Positions 8,306-14,991 of a DNA stretch of 64,000 nt are shown in pieces. The first letter of the stretch is position 1, and each line of letters opens with the position of its first letter. The DNA lies in the NCBI RefSeq assembly GCF_014650115.1, contig NZ_BMUI01000023.1, positions 56,205-120,204 of the forward strand, given 5' to 3'. The position numbers were made by a program, and so were the translations under genes. The stretch is from Streptomyces olivaceoviridis (GTDB lineage Bacteria > Actinomycetota > Actinomycetes > Streptomycetales > Streptomycetaceae). The notes beneath the pieces were generated by a model that searched no databases, was not told where the DNA came from, and was given only the letters and a program-made list of their open reading frames with translations.

Positions 8306-10684
8306 TCACTCGTTGGAGAACTCCTCCATCACCGTCGCCCCCAGTTCCCGCACGATCAGCTCGTGCCCGGAGAGCGCCGACTCGTCGAGATCCGGGTCGT
8401 CGTCCTCCGGGATGTCGTCCTCCGGGGAGACGGGCGGCGGCTCGGGTGCGGCGGCCGGCCGGGGTGCCGGGGCGGGCGCGGCGGGCGCGGCAGGGGTGCC
8501 GCTCCGCGGGGCGGCGGGCGGCTGCGGGGACGGCTGGGAGGCTCCGGGGCGGGGTGCGGCCGGGGCGCCGTAGCCACCGCCGCCGGGGGCGCCACCATGG
8601 CCACCGGCGGAAGAGCCGCCGTAGCCGCCGCCTCCGCCGTAGCCGCCGGCGACCGGTGGGGCGGAGCCGCCGCCCGACGGGTCGACGACCGCCTCGATCT
8701 TCCACTGCACGTTGAACTGTTCGGCCAGCGCCTGCCGCAGCACGTCCTCGCTGCCGCTGCCGGAGAAGTTGTCACGCGCGCCGGCGTTCACGAAACCGAG
8801 CTGGAGGGTCGTGCCGTCGAAGCCGGTCACCTGGGCGTTCTGGCTGAGCAGGATCCAGGTGAAGCGGCGGCGGTTCTTGACGGCCTCCAGGATGTTCGGC
8901 CAGAGCGCGCGCGGGTCGAGACCCCCGGTGGGGGCGGCCGGGGCGGGGGCCTGGGGCGGGGGGGCCGGGGCGGCCGGGGGCGCGGACTGGGCCGGCTGGG
9001 GTTGGGCCGCGACCGTACGGCCGGGACCCTGCCCCTGCCCCGCGCCCTGGGTCTGCCCCTGCTGGCCGCCCGGAGCGGTGGCAGTGGGCCAGCCGCCGGG
9101 GCGTCGGCCGCCGCCGGCGGGGGCGGCGGTGGGCCAGGCGCCGGGAGCGGGAGCGGCAGCCGGAGTCTGGGCGGCTGGAGCGGGAGCGGGCGCGGGCGCG
9201 GGCGCAGGTGCAGGGGCAGGGGCAGGGGTCGTGGGCACCGGAGCGGCCGGGGTGACGGGGGCGACCGGAGCGGACTCGCCCGGACCCGCCGTACCGGAGG
9301 GGCCACCCGGACCGGCCGGAACCGCGGCCGGTGTACCGGACCCGGCCGGCCCCCCCACGGCCCGGACCGCCGCGCGAGCCGCCGCGGGCCCCCCACCTGG
9401 CGGCACGGGCGAGCCACCGGCATCCGGACCGGCACCGGCACCGGCGCCCGGTGCGAGGGCGCCGCCGTGCGCCTCGGGACCGGGGACGTACCCCATGGCC
9501 GGCGCACCGGCACCGGCGGAGAAGCTGATGCCGCGCTCCAGGCGGTCGAGCCGGGCCATCACGGACCGCTGGTCGCCGTAGGCGGCGGGGAGCAGGACGC
9601 GGGCGCAGATCAGTTCCAGCTGGAGGCGGGGCGAGGTGGCGCCGCGCATCTCGGTCAGCCCCTCGTTGACCAGGTCGGCGGCGCGGCTCAGCTCGGCGGC
9701 GCCGAAGGTCTCGGCCTGGGCCTGCATCCGCTCCAGGACGTCGGCCGGGGCGTCGAGGAGCCCCTTCTCCACGGCGTCGGGCACGGCGGCGAGGATCACC
9801 AGGTCCCGCAGCCGCTCCAGCAGGTCGGCGACGAAGCGGCGCGGGTCGTTGCCGCCCTCGATGATCCGGTCGACCACCTCGAAGGCGGCGGCGCCGTCAC
9901 CGGTGGCGAACGCCTCCACGACGGAGTCGAGCAGGGAGCCGTCGGTGTAGCCGAGGAGGGAGGTGGCCATGGCGTACGTCACACCGTCCGCCCCGGCGCC
10001 GGCGAGGAGCTGGTCCATGACGGACATGGAGTCACGCACGGAGCCCGCGCCCGCGCGCACGACGAGCGGCAGCACGCCGTCCTCGACCGGGATGTCCTCC
10101 TTCTGGCACACCTCGGCGAGGTAGTCCCGCAGGGTGCCGGGCGGCACCAGCCGGAACGGGTAGTGATGGGTCCGCGACCGGATGGTCCCGATGACCTTCT
10201 CGGGCTCGGTGGTCGCGAAGATGAACTTCAGGTGCTCGGGCGGCTCCTCGACGACCTTCAGCAGCGCGTTGAAGCCGGCCGACGTGACCATGTGGGCCTC
10301 GTCGATGATGTAGATCTTGTAGCGGCTGCTCGCGGGGCCGAAGAAGGCCTTCTCGCGCAGCTCACGGGCGTCGTCCACACCACCGTGAGAGGCCGCGTCG
10401 ATCTCGATGACGTCGATCGATCCGGGTCCGTTGCGCGCGAGGTCGCGGCAGGACTGGCACTCGCCGCAGGGCGTCGGGGTGGGACCTTGCTCACAGTTCA
10501 GGCAGCGGGCCAGGATGCGCGCGCTGGTCGTCTTGCCGCATCCGCGCGGACCGCTGAAGAGGTACGCGTGATTGACCCGGTTGTTCCGCAGCGCCTGCTG
10601 CAACGGGTCGGTGACATGCTCCTGCCCGATGACCTCGGCAAAGGTCTCCGGGCGATAGCGGCGGTACAGCGCGAGAGACGACAC
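8306..10684 (-). CDS. dnaX: DNA polymerase III subunit gamma/tau
   Basis: Clamp-loader ATPase. Start GTG at 10684 gives the usual VSSLALYRRYRPETFAEVIG; an upstream in-frame start would run towards ffs. Walker A is GPRGCGKTTSA near residue 46. A four-cysteine zinc module (CLNCEQG...CGECQSC) follows, then Walker B IIDEAHM. The sensor and lid domains extend to about 370. The remaining 400 residues are a Pro/Ala/Gly-rich linker, exceptionally long, with a tau-like domain near 590-690 (LDPRALWPNILEAVKNRRRF). Order ffs-dnaX is typical of Streptomyces. Confidence 0.97.
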   Translation of the reverse strand: MSSLALYRRYRPETFAEVIGQEHVTDPLQQALRNNRVNHAYLFSGPRGCGKTTSARILARCLNCEQGPTPTPCGECQSCRDLARNGPGSIDVIEIDAASHGGVDDARELREKAFFGPASSRYKIYIIDEAHMVTSAGFNALLKVVEEPPEHLKFIFATTEPEKVIGTIRSRTHHYPFRLVPPGTLRDYLAEVCQKEDIPVEDGVLPLVVRAGAGSVRDSMSVMDQLLAGAGADGVTYAMATSLLGYTDGSLLDSVVEAFATGDGAAAFEVVDRIIEGGNDPRRFVADLLERLRDLVILAAVPDAVEKGLLDAPADVLERMQAQAETFGAAELSRAADLVNEGLTEMRGATSPRLQLELICARVLLPAAYGDQRSVMARLDRLERGISFSAGAGAPAMGYVPGPEAHGGALAPGAGAGAGPDAGGSPVPPGGGPAAARAAVRAVGGPAGSGTPAAVPAGPGGPSGTAGPGESAPVAPVTPAAPVPTTPAPAPAPAPAPAPAPAPAAQTPAAAPAPGAWPTAAPAGGGRRPGGWPTATAPGGQQGQTQGAGQGQGPGRTVAAQPQPAQSAPPAAPAPPPQAPAPAAPTGGLDPRALWPNILEAVKNRRRFTWILLSQNAQVTGFDGTTLQLGFVNAGARDNFSGSGSEDVLRQALAEQFNVQWKIEAVVDPSGGGSAPPVAGGYGGGGGYGGSSAGGHGGAPGGGGYGAPAAPRPGASQPSPQPPAAPRSGTPAAPAAPAPAPRPAAAPEPPPVSPEDDIPEDDDPDLDESALSGHELIVRELGATVMEEFSNE

Positions 10685-10756
10685 GCATACGAGGTTAATG
10701 GCGCCCACTGACAACCGGCCCCGCCCCGGACGCGCACCCCGGGCCCCGGAACGCAA

Positions 10757-10848
10757 GGGCCCCCCACGCACCCGCCAGAGCCGACCTACCCTTGCTGCCT
10801 TCCGGCCCTGGGGGAGTTCAGTCAGATAGCGCCGCGTGAGGGGCTGTG
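10757..10848 (-). ncRNA. ffs: Bacterial small SRP RNA (4.5S type)
   Basis: Read on the minus strand, the SRP domain IV core GGCCGGAAGGCAGCAAGGG is exact, with the GGAA tetraloop and the asymmetric loop bound by Ffh. The closing helix pairs CCCCTCACGC (10843 to 10834) with GCGTGGGGGG (10769 to 10760), ten pairs with one G-U. Ends are approximate. It lies just upstream of dnaX, the usual Streptomyces arrangement. Confidence 0.9.
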
Positions 10849-10967
10849 CCCCACAGTACCCGATGGCGGGCGGCGGTCCGAACCCGATCGGGCCCGCGAC
10901 CCCACCCGGGGACGGCCTGCGGGAACGAGTTCGCGAGCACTCCCCTCGGTCATGTAATGTTTCCGGC

Positions 10968-11055
10968 GGAGGATTCGCCTAGAGGCCTAGGGCGCACGCT
11001 TGGAAAGCGTGTTGGGGGCAACCCCTCACGAGTTCGAATCTCGTATCCTCCGCCA
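10968..11055 (+). tRNA. tRNA-Ser (anticodon GGA), integration target
   Basis: An 88-nt class II tRNA with long variable arm, acceptor GGAGGAT/ATCCTCC, anticodon loop CTTGGAAA giving GGA, and an encoded 3' CCA. Its 3' 55 bases from 10999 are repeated at 13377 and, for 53 bases, at 19298, so this is the attachment site of tandem integrative elements. The intact gene is retained at the left end. Confidence 0.95.
10999..11053 (+). repeat. att core copy 1 (tRNA-Ser 3' end)
   Basis: The reference 55-bp copy, running from the anticodon loop to the first base after the discriminator. Copy 2 (13377-13431) differs at one base and copy 3 (19298-19350) at one base over 53. Confidence 0.85.
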
Positions 11056-11076
11056 GTGCCTCACCGGGCACGATGT

Positions 11077-11110
11077 CGAAGGGCCCCACCGCTTGCGGTG
11101 GGGCCCTTCG
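11077..11110 (+). terminator. Hairpin after tRNA-Ser att core 1
   Basis: The stem CGAAGGGCCCCACCG pairs with CGGTGGGGCCCTTCG over 15 bp. Equivalent but different-sequence hairpins follow att cores 2 and 3 at the same distance. It lies between the tRNA and the convergent integrase. Confidence 0.7.
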
Positions 11111-11118
11111 ACGTTGTC

Positions 11119-11137
11119 CGTCTCAGTTTCCGTCTCA
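11119..11137. repeat. Arm-type repeat pair, element 1 left end
   Basis: Two CGTCTCA heptamers start 12 bp apart, 66 bp from the att core. The second overlaps the integrase stop codon. The identical pair recurs at 13242-13260 and 63822-63840. Position and spacing suggest integrase arm sites; this is inference. Confidence 0.6.
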
Positions 11138-12178
11138 GTTGGATTTTTCTTGGGTGCCGGGCGGCACCCAGAGCGCGTCTCCGACTTGCTGAGCGACCTT
11201 GCGGAGCATGGTCCCGGTCACATGCATGTACCGGGCGCGCATCCGCGCCGCTCCCCCAGGCTCCCAACCCATGATCGAGTCGATCACCACGTCTGGGACG
11301 CCCAGGATCAGGAGGACGGTCGCGGCGGTGTGGCGAGCGTCATGGAGGCGGCCGTCTCGTACGCCCGCGTCCCGGAGAAGCCGCTTCCAGACGTGGAAGT
11401 CGGTGTTCGGGCTCAGCGGCCCACCGGTCGGCGAAGCGAAGACGTACCCCTTGCCCTCCCAGTCCGCACCGGCGGCGATCCGCTCCCGGTCCTGTACCTC
11501 CTGGTGCTGGCGGAGAATCTTGATCAGCGGCTCAGGCAGGCCGATGGTGCGCCGCCCCGCACGTGACTTGGTGGACTTGTGCTCGCGCCGGGTCTGCTCC
11601 CGCTTCGGGCAGTACCCAGCCTTCCTGCCGCACGGCTCCGCACCACAGCCGTGCGCGTATTTGGGCCGCAGTCGGTTCTTGCGGATGCGGACATACCCCG
11701 CGTCCAGGTCGACGTCCTCCCAGTGGAGCCCGAGTGCCTCCCCTTGGCGGAGGCCGAGGGCCAAGGCGACAACCCAGCGCGCGCTGTTCCGGAGCTTGGC
11801 CGCCTCGACCAGAAGACTCTGAACCTCTTCGATCGTGTACGGCTCGATGTCCTCCTCTTCGAGGCGGGGAGCCTTGGCGATCTCGGCCACGTTCGTGGGG
11901 ACGTGTCCCCGTCGGACGGCTTCGCCGAGGGCAACCCGGATCGTGCGGTGGACGTGGTGGGCAGTGCCGGCCGCGCTCCCGGACTCCTGCATCTTCCGGT
12001 AGAAGCGCTCCAGATGCTCCGGCTCCAGGCGGTCGAGCTTGTGAGCGCCCAGGCCGGGCACGAGGTGAACGCGAACGTCGACCTCGTACCCGTCGTACGT
12101 GTTCTCGGAGACGTACGGCTTCGCGATGTTCTCGACCCAGTGCTCCAGCCAGGCCTGGACGGTCCAGCTCTGCCCCAC
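11135..12178 (-). CDS. Tyrosine recombinase/integrase, probably N-terminally shortened
   Basis: A 347-residue site-specific recombinase next to its tRNA target. Catalytic residues: R144 (GLRQGEALG), H279-x-x-R282 (HDARH), W305 replacing the usual GHS histidine, and nucleophile Y317 (RYMHVT). A cysteine-bearing insert (HGCGAEPCGRKAGYC, 177-190) precedes box II, as in other actinomycete integrases. The protein starts directly at the core-binding domain (WTVQAWLEHWVENI); relatives carry about 60-80 more N-terminal residues for arm-site binding. An in-frame stop lies at 12197-12199, and the AGGAGG ribosome site abuts the GTG start with no spacer, so this start is doubtful. Confidence 0.85.
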   Translation of the reverse strand: MGQSWTVQAWLEHWVENIAKPYVSENTYDGYEVDVRVHLVPGLGAHKLDRLEPEHLERFYRKMQESGSAAGTAHHVHRTIRVALGEAVRRGHVPTNVAEIAKAPRLEEEDIEPYTIEEVQSLLVEAAKLRNSARWVVALALGLRQGEALGLHWEDVDLDAGYVRIRKNRLRPKYAHGCGAEPCGRKAGYCPKREQTRREHKSTKSRAGRRTIGLPEPLIKILRQHQEVQDRERIAAGADWEGKGYVFASPTGGPLSPNTDFHVWKRLLRDAGVRDGRLHDARHTAATVLLILGVPDVVIDSIMGWEPGGAARMRARYMHVTGTMLRKVAQQVGDALWVPPGTQEKSN

Positions 12179-12265
12179 CCTCCTGAGCTTTACCGCTCAG
12201 CCCATTGCAGGGCAGGGCAAACGCTGGGCGCCGGGCGTCTCGCGCGCGATGGTTCCTGGCACGTA

Positions 12266-13024
12266 TCAGTGCTCGCTAGTGGCGATGTAGGTGCCGTGCC
12301 AGGTGTGATACCACACCGCGCCCGTGAAGCCGTTGACCGACAGCATGCCCTTGATCTTCCCGGAGCGCATGGTGTGCAGGGTGTAGTAGCCCGGGAACGC
12401 GTCGGGTTTGTCTGCGGTCAGGTTGCTGCCCCGGTCACGCAGCCACTGCTGGGCGCGGTGCTGGGCCTGGTCCGAGGAGAGCCGGGTCTGTGTCTGACCG
12501 CGAGGGTGCATGCCGTAGTCGGTGTTCCACATCATTGCCGGGCCGTACTCGATCCCGGTGTCACCATTGGCTGGGTTGACGAGGATCTCGGTAGCCAGCT
12601 TGCCGGAGGGAGTCTTCAGCTCGGCGTAGAAGTTCTGCGAGAACTGCATGACCTCGCCAACGCGCAGATCAAGCCGGTGGGCGAAAGCGTCGGCCCGCTG
12701 TCGCGCTTGATCCAGGGTCTTTACCGAGGTGCCGTCACCGCGCTGCCAGTAGTGCCCGCCCATCATGCCGGGGCCCCACGAGCAGTCGTTGCCCATCATG
12801 CCCGGCCCCATGCCCGGCCCCCATGAGTTCCAGTTGTCCCAGTCGTCACCCGATGTGCCCGACCTCCAGCAATCGCTGCCGGAGGGGCTTGGCGCGGCGG
12901 CCGGGCGAAGGGCGGCGCGGCCGGAGGTGGTGTCGTTTGCCGTGCACCCGGCAACCACCGTGCCGGCCAGCGCGAGGCCCACCAGCGTGGAGACGGTCCG
13001 CCTGCTTCTGCTGGACACGATCAT
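12266..13024 (-). CDS. Secreted lipoprotein with Met/Gly-rich segment
   Basis: A 252-residue protein starting at ATG 13024 behind GAAGGGGTG. The lipobox ends in VVAGC around residue 27, so it should be a membrane-anchored lipoprotein. After a linker comes a Trp/Met/Gly-rich stretch (GPGMGPGMMGND and GPGMMGG) that could bind soft metals such as copper. The C-terminal half (LDQARQRADAF...LATEILVNPANGDTGIEYGP) looks like a PepSY-type repeat. It is the only cargo of element 1 besides the integrase. Metal binding is inference. Confidence 0.65.
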   Translation of the reverse strand: MIVSSRSRRTVSTLVGLALAGTVVAGCTANDTTSGRAALRPAAAPSPSGSDCWRSGTSGDDWDNWNSWGPGMGPGMMGNDCSWGPGMMGGHYWQRGDGTSVKTLDQARQRADAFAHRLDLRVGEVMQFSQNFYAELKTPSGKLATEILVNPANGDTGIEYGPAMMWNTDYGMHPRGQTQTRLSSDQAQHRAQQWLRDRGSNLTADKPDAFPGYYTLHTMRSGKIKGMLSVNGFTGAVWYHTWHGTYIATSEH

Positions 13025-13241
13025 CACCCCTTCGGGTCGCCCCATCGGCGTCCGCTCGAGCCAGCAGACACCAGCCTGGTCCCTCCAGCCTCACTCCGGA
13101 CCCAGTGAACCGACCAGGGCCCTCCGGTCCCGCCGCTGCCCCGACCGGCCCAGTCCGCGACGAAGTACCTGGCCCAGGTGCACACGAAACGCGGCAGCCG
13201 ACCACGCCTAGACCGCTAGGCCTGGTCAGCCAGTGCCTGTC

Positions 13242-13260
13242 CGTCTCAGTTTCCGTCTCA
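13242..13260. repeat. Arm-type repeat pair, element 1 right end
   Basis: Two CGTCTCA copies 12 bp apart, identical to the pair at 11119-11137, followed by TTCAG and, further on, CCGTTCAGG. It lies 117 bp before att core 2. Confidence 0.6.
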
Positions 13261-13376
13261 TTCAGCGACGGTCATCGCCGTTCAGGTGAGTCCGGTCGAC
13301 GGCTATCGCTGAGCAAGCGGACGGGCATGACCGCCGGTGAACGCCCAAGCACAACGTCTGCGGGACCACCAACAGA

Positions 13377-13431
13377 CTTGGAAAGCGTGTTGGTGGCAAC
13401 CCCTCACGAGTTCGAATCTCGTATCCTCCGC
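13377..13431 (+). repeat. att core copy 2 (tRNA-Ser 3' end)
   Basis: Identical to 10999-11053 except one base in the variable arm (GGTGG for GGGGG). No 5' half of the tRNA is present, so this is an attachment-site scar, not a tRNA gene. Confidence 0.85.
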
Positions 13432-13449
13432 AGCCGCCTGACCAGGCGA

Positions 13450-13490
13450 GACGAAGAGTCGGACCGCTCGTTGCGGTCCGACTCTTCGTC
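13450..13490 (+). terminator. Hairpin after att core 2
   Basis: The stem GACGAAGAGTCGGACCGC and its complement, about 18 bp with a short loop, occupies the same place relative to the core as the hairpin after the real tRNA. Confidence 0.65.
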
Positions 13491-13497
13491 ATGCTCT

Positions 13498-13516
13498 GGT
13501 TGCAGTTTCGGTTGCA
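13498..13516. repeat. Arm-type repeat pair, element 2 left end
   Basis: Two GGTTGCA heptamers 12 bp apart, 67 bp after att core 2, matching the pair at 19182-19200. The stretch 13517-13721 contains no gene I can support. Confidence 0.6.
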
Positions 13517-13721
13517 TTTACAGCTGACATTTAGGACAAATCTTCAAACAGGAAAGGCACACGCTCTGGTCCTGCGCGGCGACCGGCGTCGGCGCATACC
13601 CTGAGGAGCTTTGACACCGAACACGGTCATGCCCCGTTCACTCATCGCGGGCTGACCTGCGGCGACTCTGGTTTCTGCGGATCCACGCGGCTCTGCCCAG
13701 GATCCCGGGACGATGTCGCGG

Positions 13722-14123
13722 TCATAGCCCGATCATCCGGACCTTGCTGCCGCACAGCCGGGTCATGTCATCGACATCCGACGTGAGGATGGCGACCGGG
13801 CCGGGCTGACGCAAGGCGGCTTCCGCGACGGTGGCGTCGATCGCGTACTTGTGTCCGTGCAGACCGGCGCCCTTGAGCAGTTGGGCCGCCGCCTTGGCCG
13901 CTGCCTCCGTGATCGGCTCAACCTTGACCCGGGACAGTGCCCATTGCAGTCGGGGCAGGTTCACCCTGGCGTGGCTCACCTCCACGATGGTGTTGGCGCT
14001 GACGACAAGGTCCGCCCCCATGTCGTGGAAGACCTGGAACATCGCCAGAATTTTCCGGTCCTGCGCCACCCAGGCCGACAGCCCCTCGCTGTCCAGGACG
14101 ACGGTCTCAATGTGCCCGCTCAC
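13722..14123 (-). CDS. PIN-domain ribonuclease toxin (VapC-like)
   Basis: A 133-residue PIN-fold protein. Acidic residues expected for Mg binding are in VVLDSEGL (D10), IVEVSHA (Glu), YAIDATVAEA and TSDVDDM. It probably cleaves RNA when freed from its partner. The ATG overlaps the stop of the upstream RHH gene by 4 bp (ATGA), the classic antitoxin-toxin layout. It is cargo of element 2 and could stabilise it. Confidence 0.8.
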   Translation of the reverse strand: MSGHIETVVLDSEGLSAWVAQDRKILAMFQVFHDMGADLVVSANTIVEVSHARVNLPRLQWALSRVKVEPITEAAAKAAAQLLKGAGLHGHKYAIDATVAEAALRQPGPVAILTSDVDDMTRLCGSKVRMIGL

Positions 14124-14380
14124 GCGGCGCTCGCGCCGCCCGCTGCCGACGTCGCACCGAAGATCCGCGCCCGCGCCTCGGTCAGCTCTTCCTCACTGAA
14201 GGCCCCGTGCTCGTCCGTATGGCTGCGCAGGTCGGCCCCCAAGAGCTGGTGCCGGATCTGCCTGGCGACCGCTTCGGCCACGTAGCCGGAGATGTTGTCC
14301 GTGATTTTCCTCAACTCCGCCACCTGCTCGGTGGGGAGCGTCACCGTGATGCGCGTGGTGTCAGCCATAGCTGCAAGCAT
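14120..14380 (-). CDS. Ribbon-helix-helix antitoxin
   Basis: Up to 86 residues; translation may begin at the internal ATG giving MADTTRITVTLPTEQVAEL (5 codons in). RITVTLPTEQVAELR is the ribbon of an RHH DNA-binding domain, followed by SGYVAEAVARQIRHQLL. The acidic tail (FSEEELTEARARIF) fits a toxin-binding segment. It precedes and overlaps the PIN gene, so it probably neutralises the toxin and represses the pair. Confidence 0.8.
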   Translation of the reverse strand: MLAAMADTTRITVTLPTEQVAELRKITDNISGYVAEAVARQIRHQLLGADLRSHTDEHGAFSEEELTEARARIFGATSAAGGASAA

Positions 14381-14496
14381 ACTGCGGTATGCGCGCTACG
14401 TGCTGTCTGTTCCTCGCAGTCGGTCCTGTCAGCGGCAGTCGGGGCGACTGTCTGTTCAGGCGGGGGCTCAGCTGGTTAGTTGTACGACGCGCCAGT

Positions 14497-14808
14497 TCAG
14501 CGGGCCCAGTAGCGGTGTGCCTCGATCCATTGCGAGCCCTCGGGGGCGGGTTCCGGCAGCGACAGGTCCAGAATTCCGATGTCCTGTCGGACTCGCCCCC
14601 GGGTGCAACGTGCGACCATGCGCCCGTCCTCGGCCAGATCGACACCGACCACGCTCACCTCGACGCCGAGAACAGTCGTGGTGAACGGCACGGCAAGGCT
14701 CTCCTCGATCATCGTGAAGAAGCCGGTGAGCTGCTCATCCTCACCGTAGGCGTCGACGGTGGCCTCCTCGACCAACGCCTCCAGCGCGGCTGGGTCCCAG
14801 GTGCTCAT
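14497..14808 (-). CDS. CcbP-like calcium-binding protein
   Basis: 103 residues, start ATG 14808 behind GGTGAGG. The sequence is acidic (TVDAYGEDEQLTGFFTMIEE, LPFEP-like end) and resembles the CcbP calcium-binding family, named after an Anabaena protein; several actinomycete members look like ALEALVEEATVDAYGEDEQ. The function in Streptomyces is unknown. It is divergent from the SNF2 gene across a 183-bp gap that should contain both promoters. Confidence 0.65.
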   Translation of the reverse strand: MSTWDPAALEALVEEATVDAYGEDEQLTGFFTMIEESLAVPFTTTVLGVEVSVVGVDLAEDGRMVARCTRGRVRQDIGILDLSLPEPAPEGSQWIEAHRYWAR

Positions 14809-14991
14809 GGCCTCACCGTAGCGCTGCACCGCACGGCCGGGGACCGGTGTGTTCAGCAGCGACTCACCCGTCGTGGCACCGTCGCCGGCGGTCAAGCCGA
14901 GGCCCGCGGTTGCCAGCGTGTGACGTTGCCTGGTGGGGTTCGGTAGTGAGCGGCCCAGGGGAGGGTCCGGCAAGCGACAGGACGGAAGAGA

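Larger units (their letters stand above)
11054..13431. mobile_element. Integrative element 1 at tRNA-Ser
   Basis: Bounded by att copies 1 and 2. Just inside each end lies a pair of CGTCTCA repeats 12 bp apart (11119-11137 and 13242-13260). The element holds only a shortened integrase and a lipoprotein gene; no excisionase, replication or transfer gene is seen. It is probably a decayed remnant of a larger element. Confidence 0.75.

Noticed and set aside
8560..9240. Short repeated Pro/Ala/Gly codon runs in dnaX suggesting a tandem repeat or CRISPR-like array
   Set aside because: Units are irregular codon repeats within a coding linker, with no conserved repeat-spacer pattern.
8363..10711. 782-codon frame opposite dnaX
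   Set aside because: dnaX is certain on the minus strand; this frame mirrors its codons.
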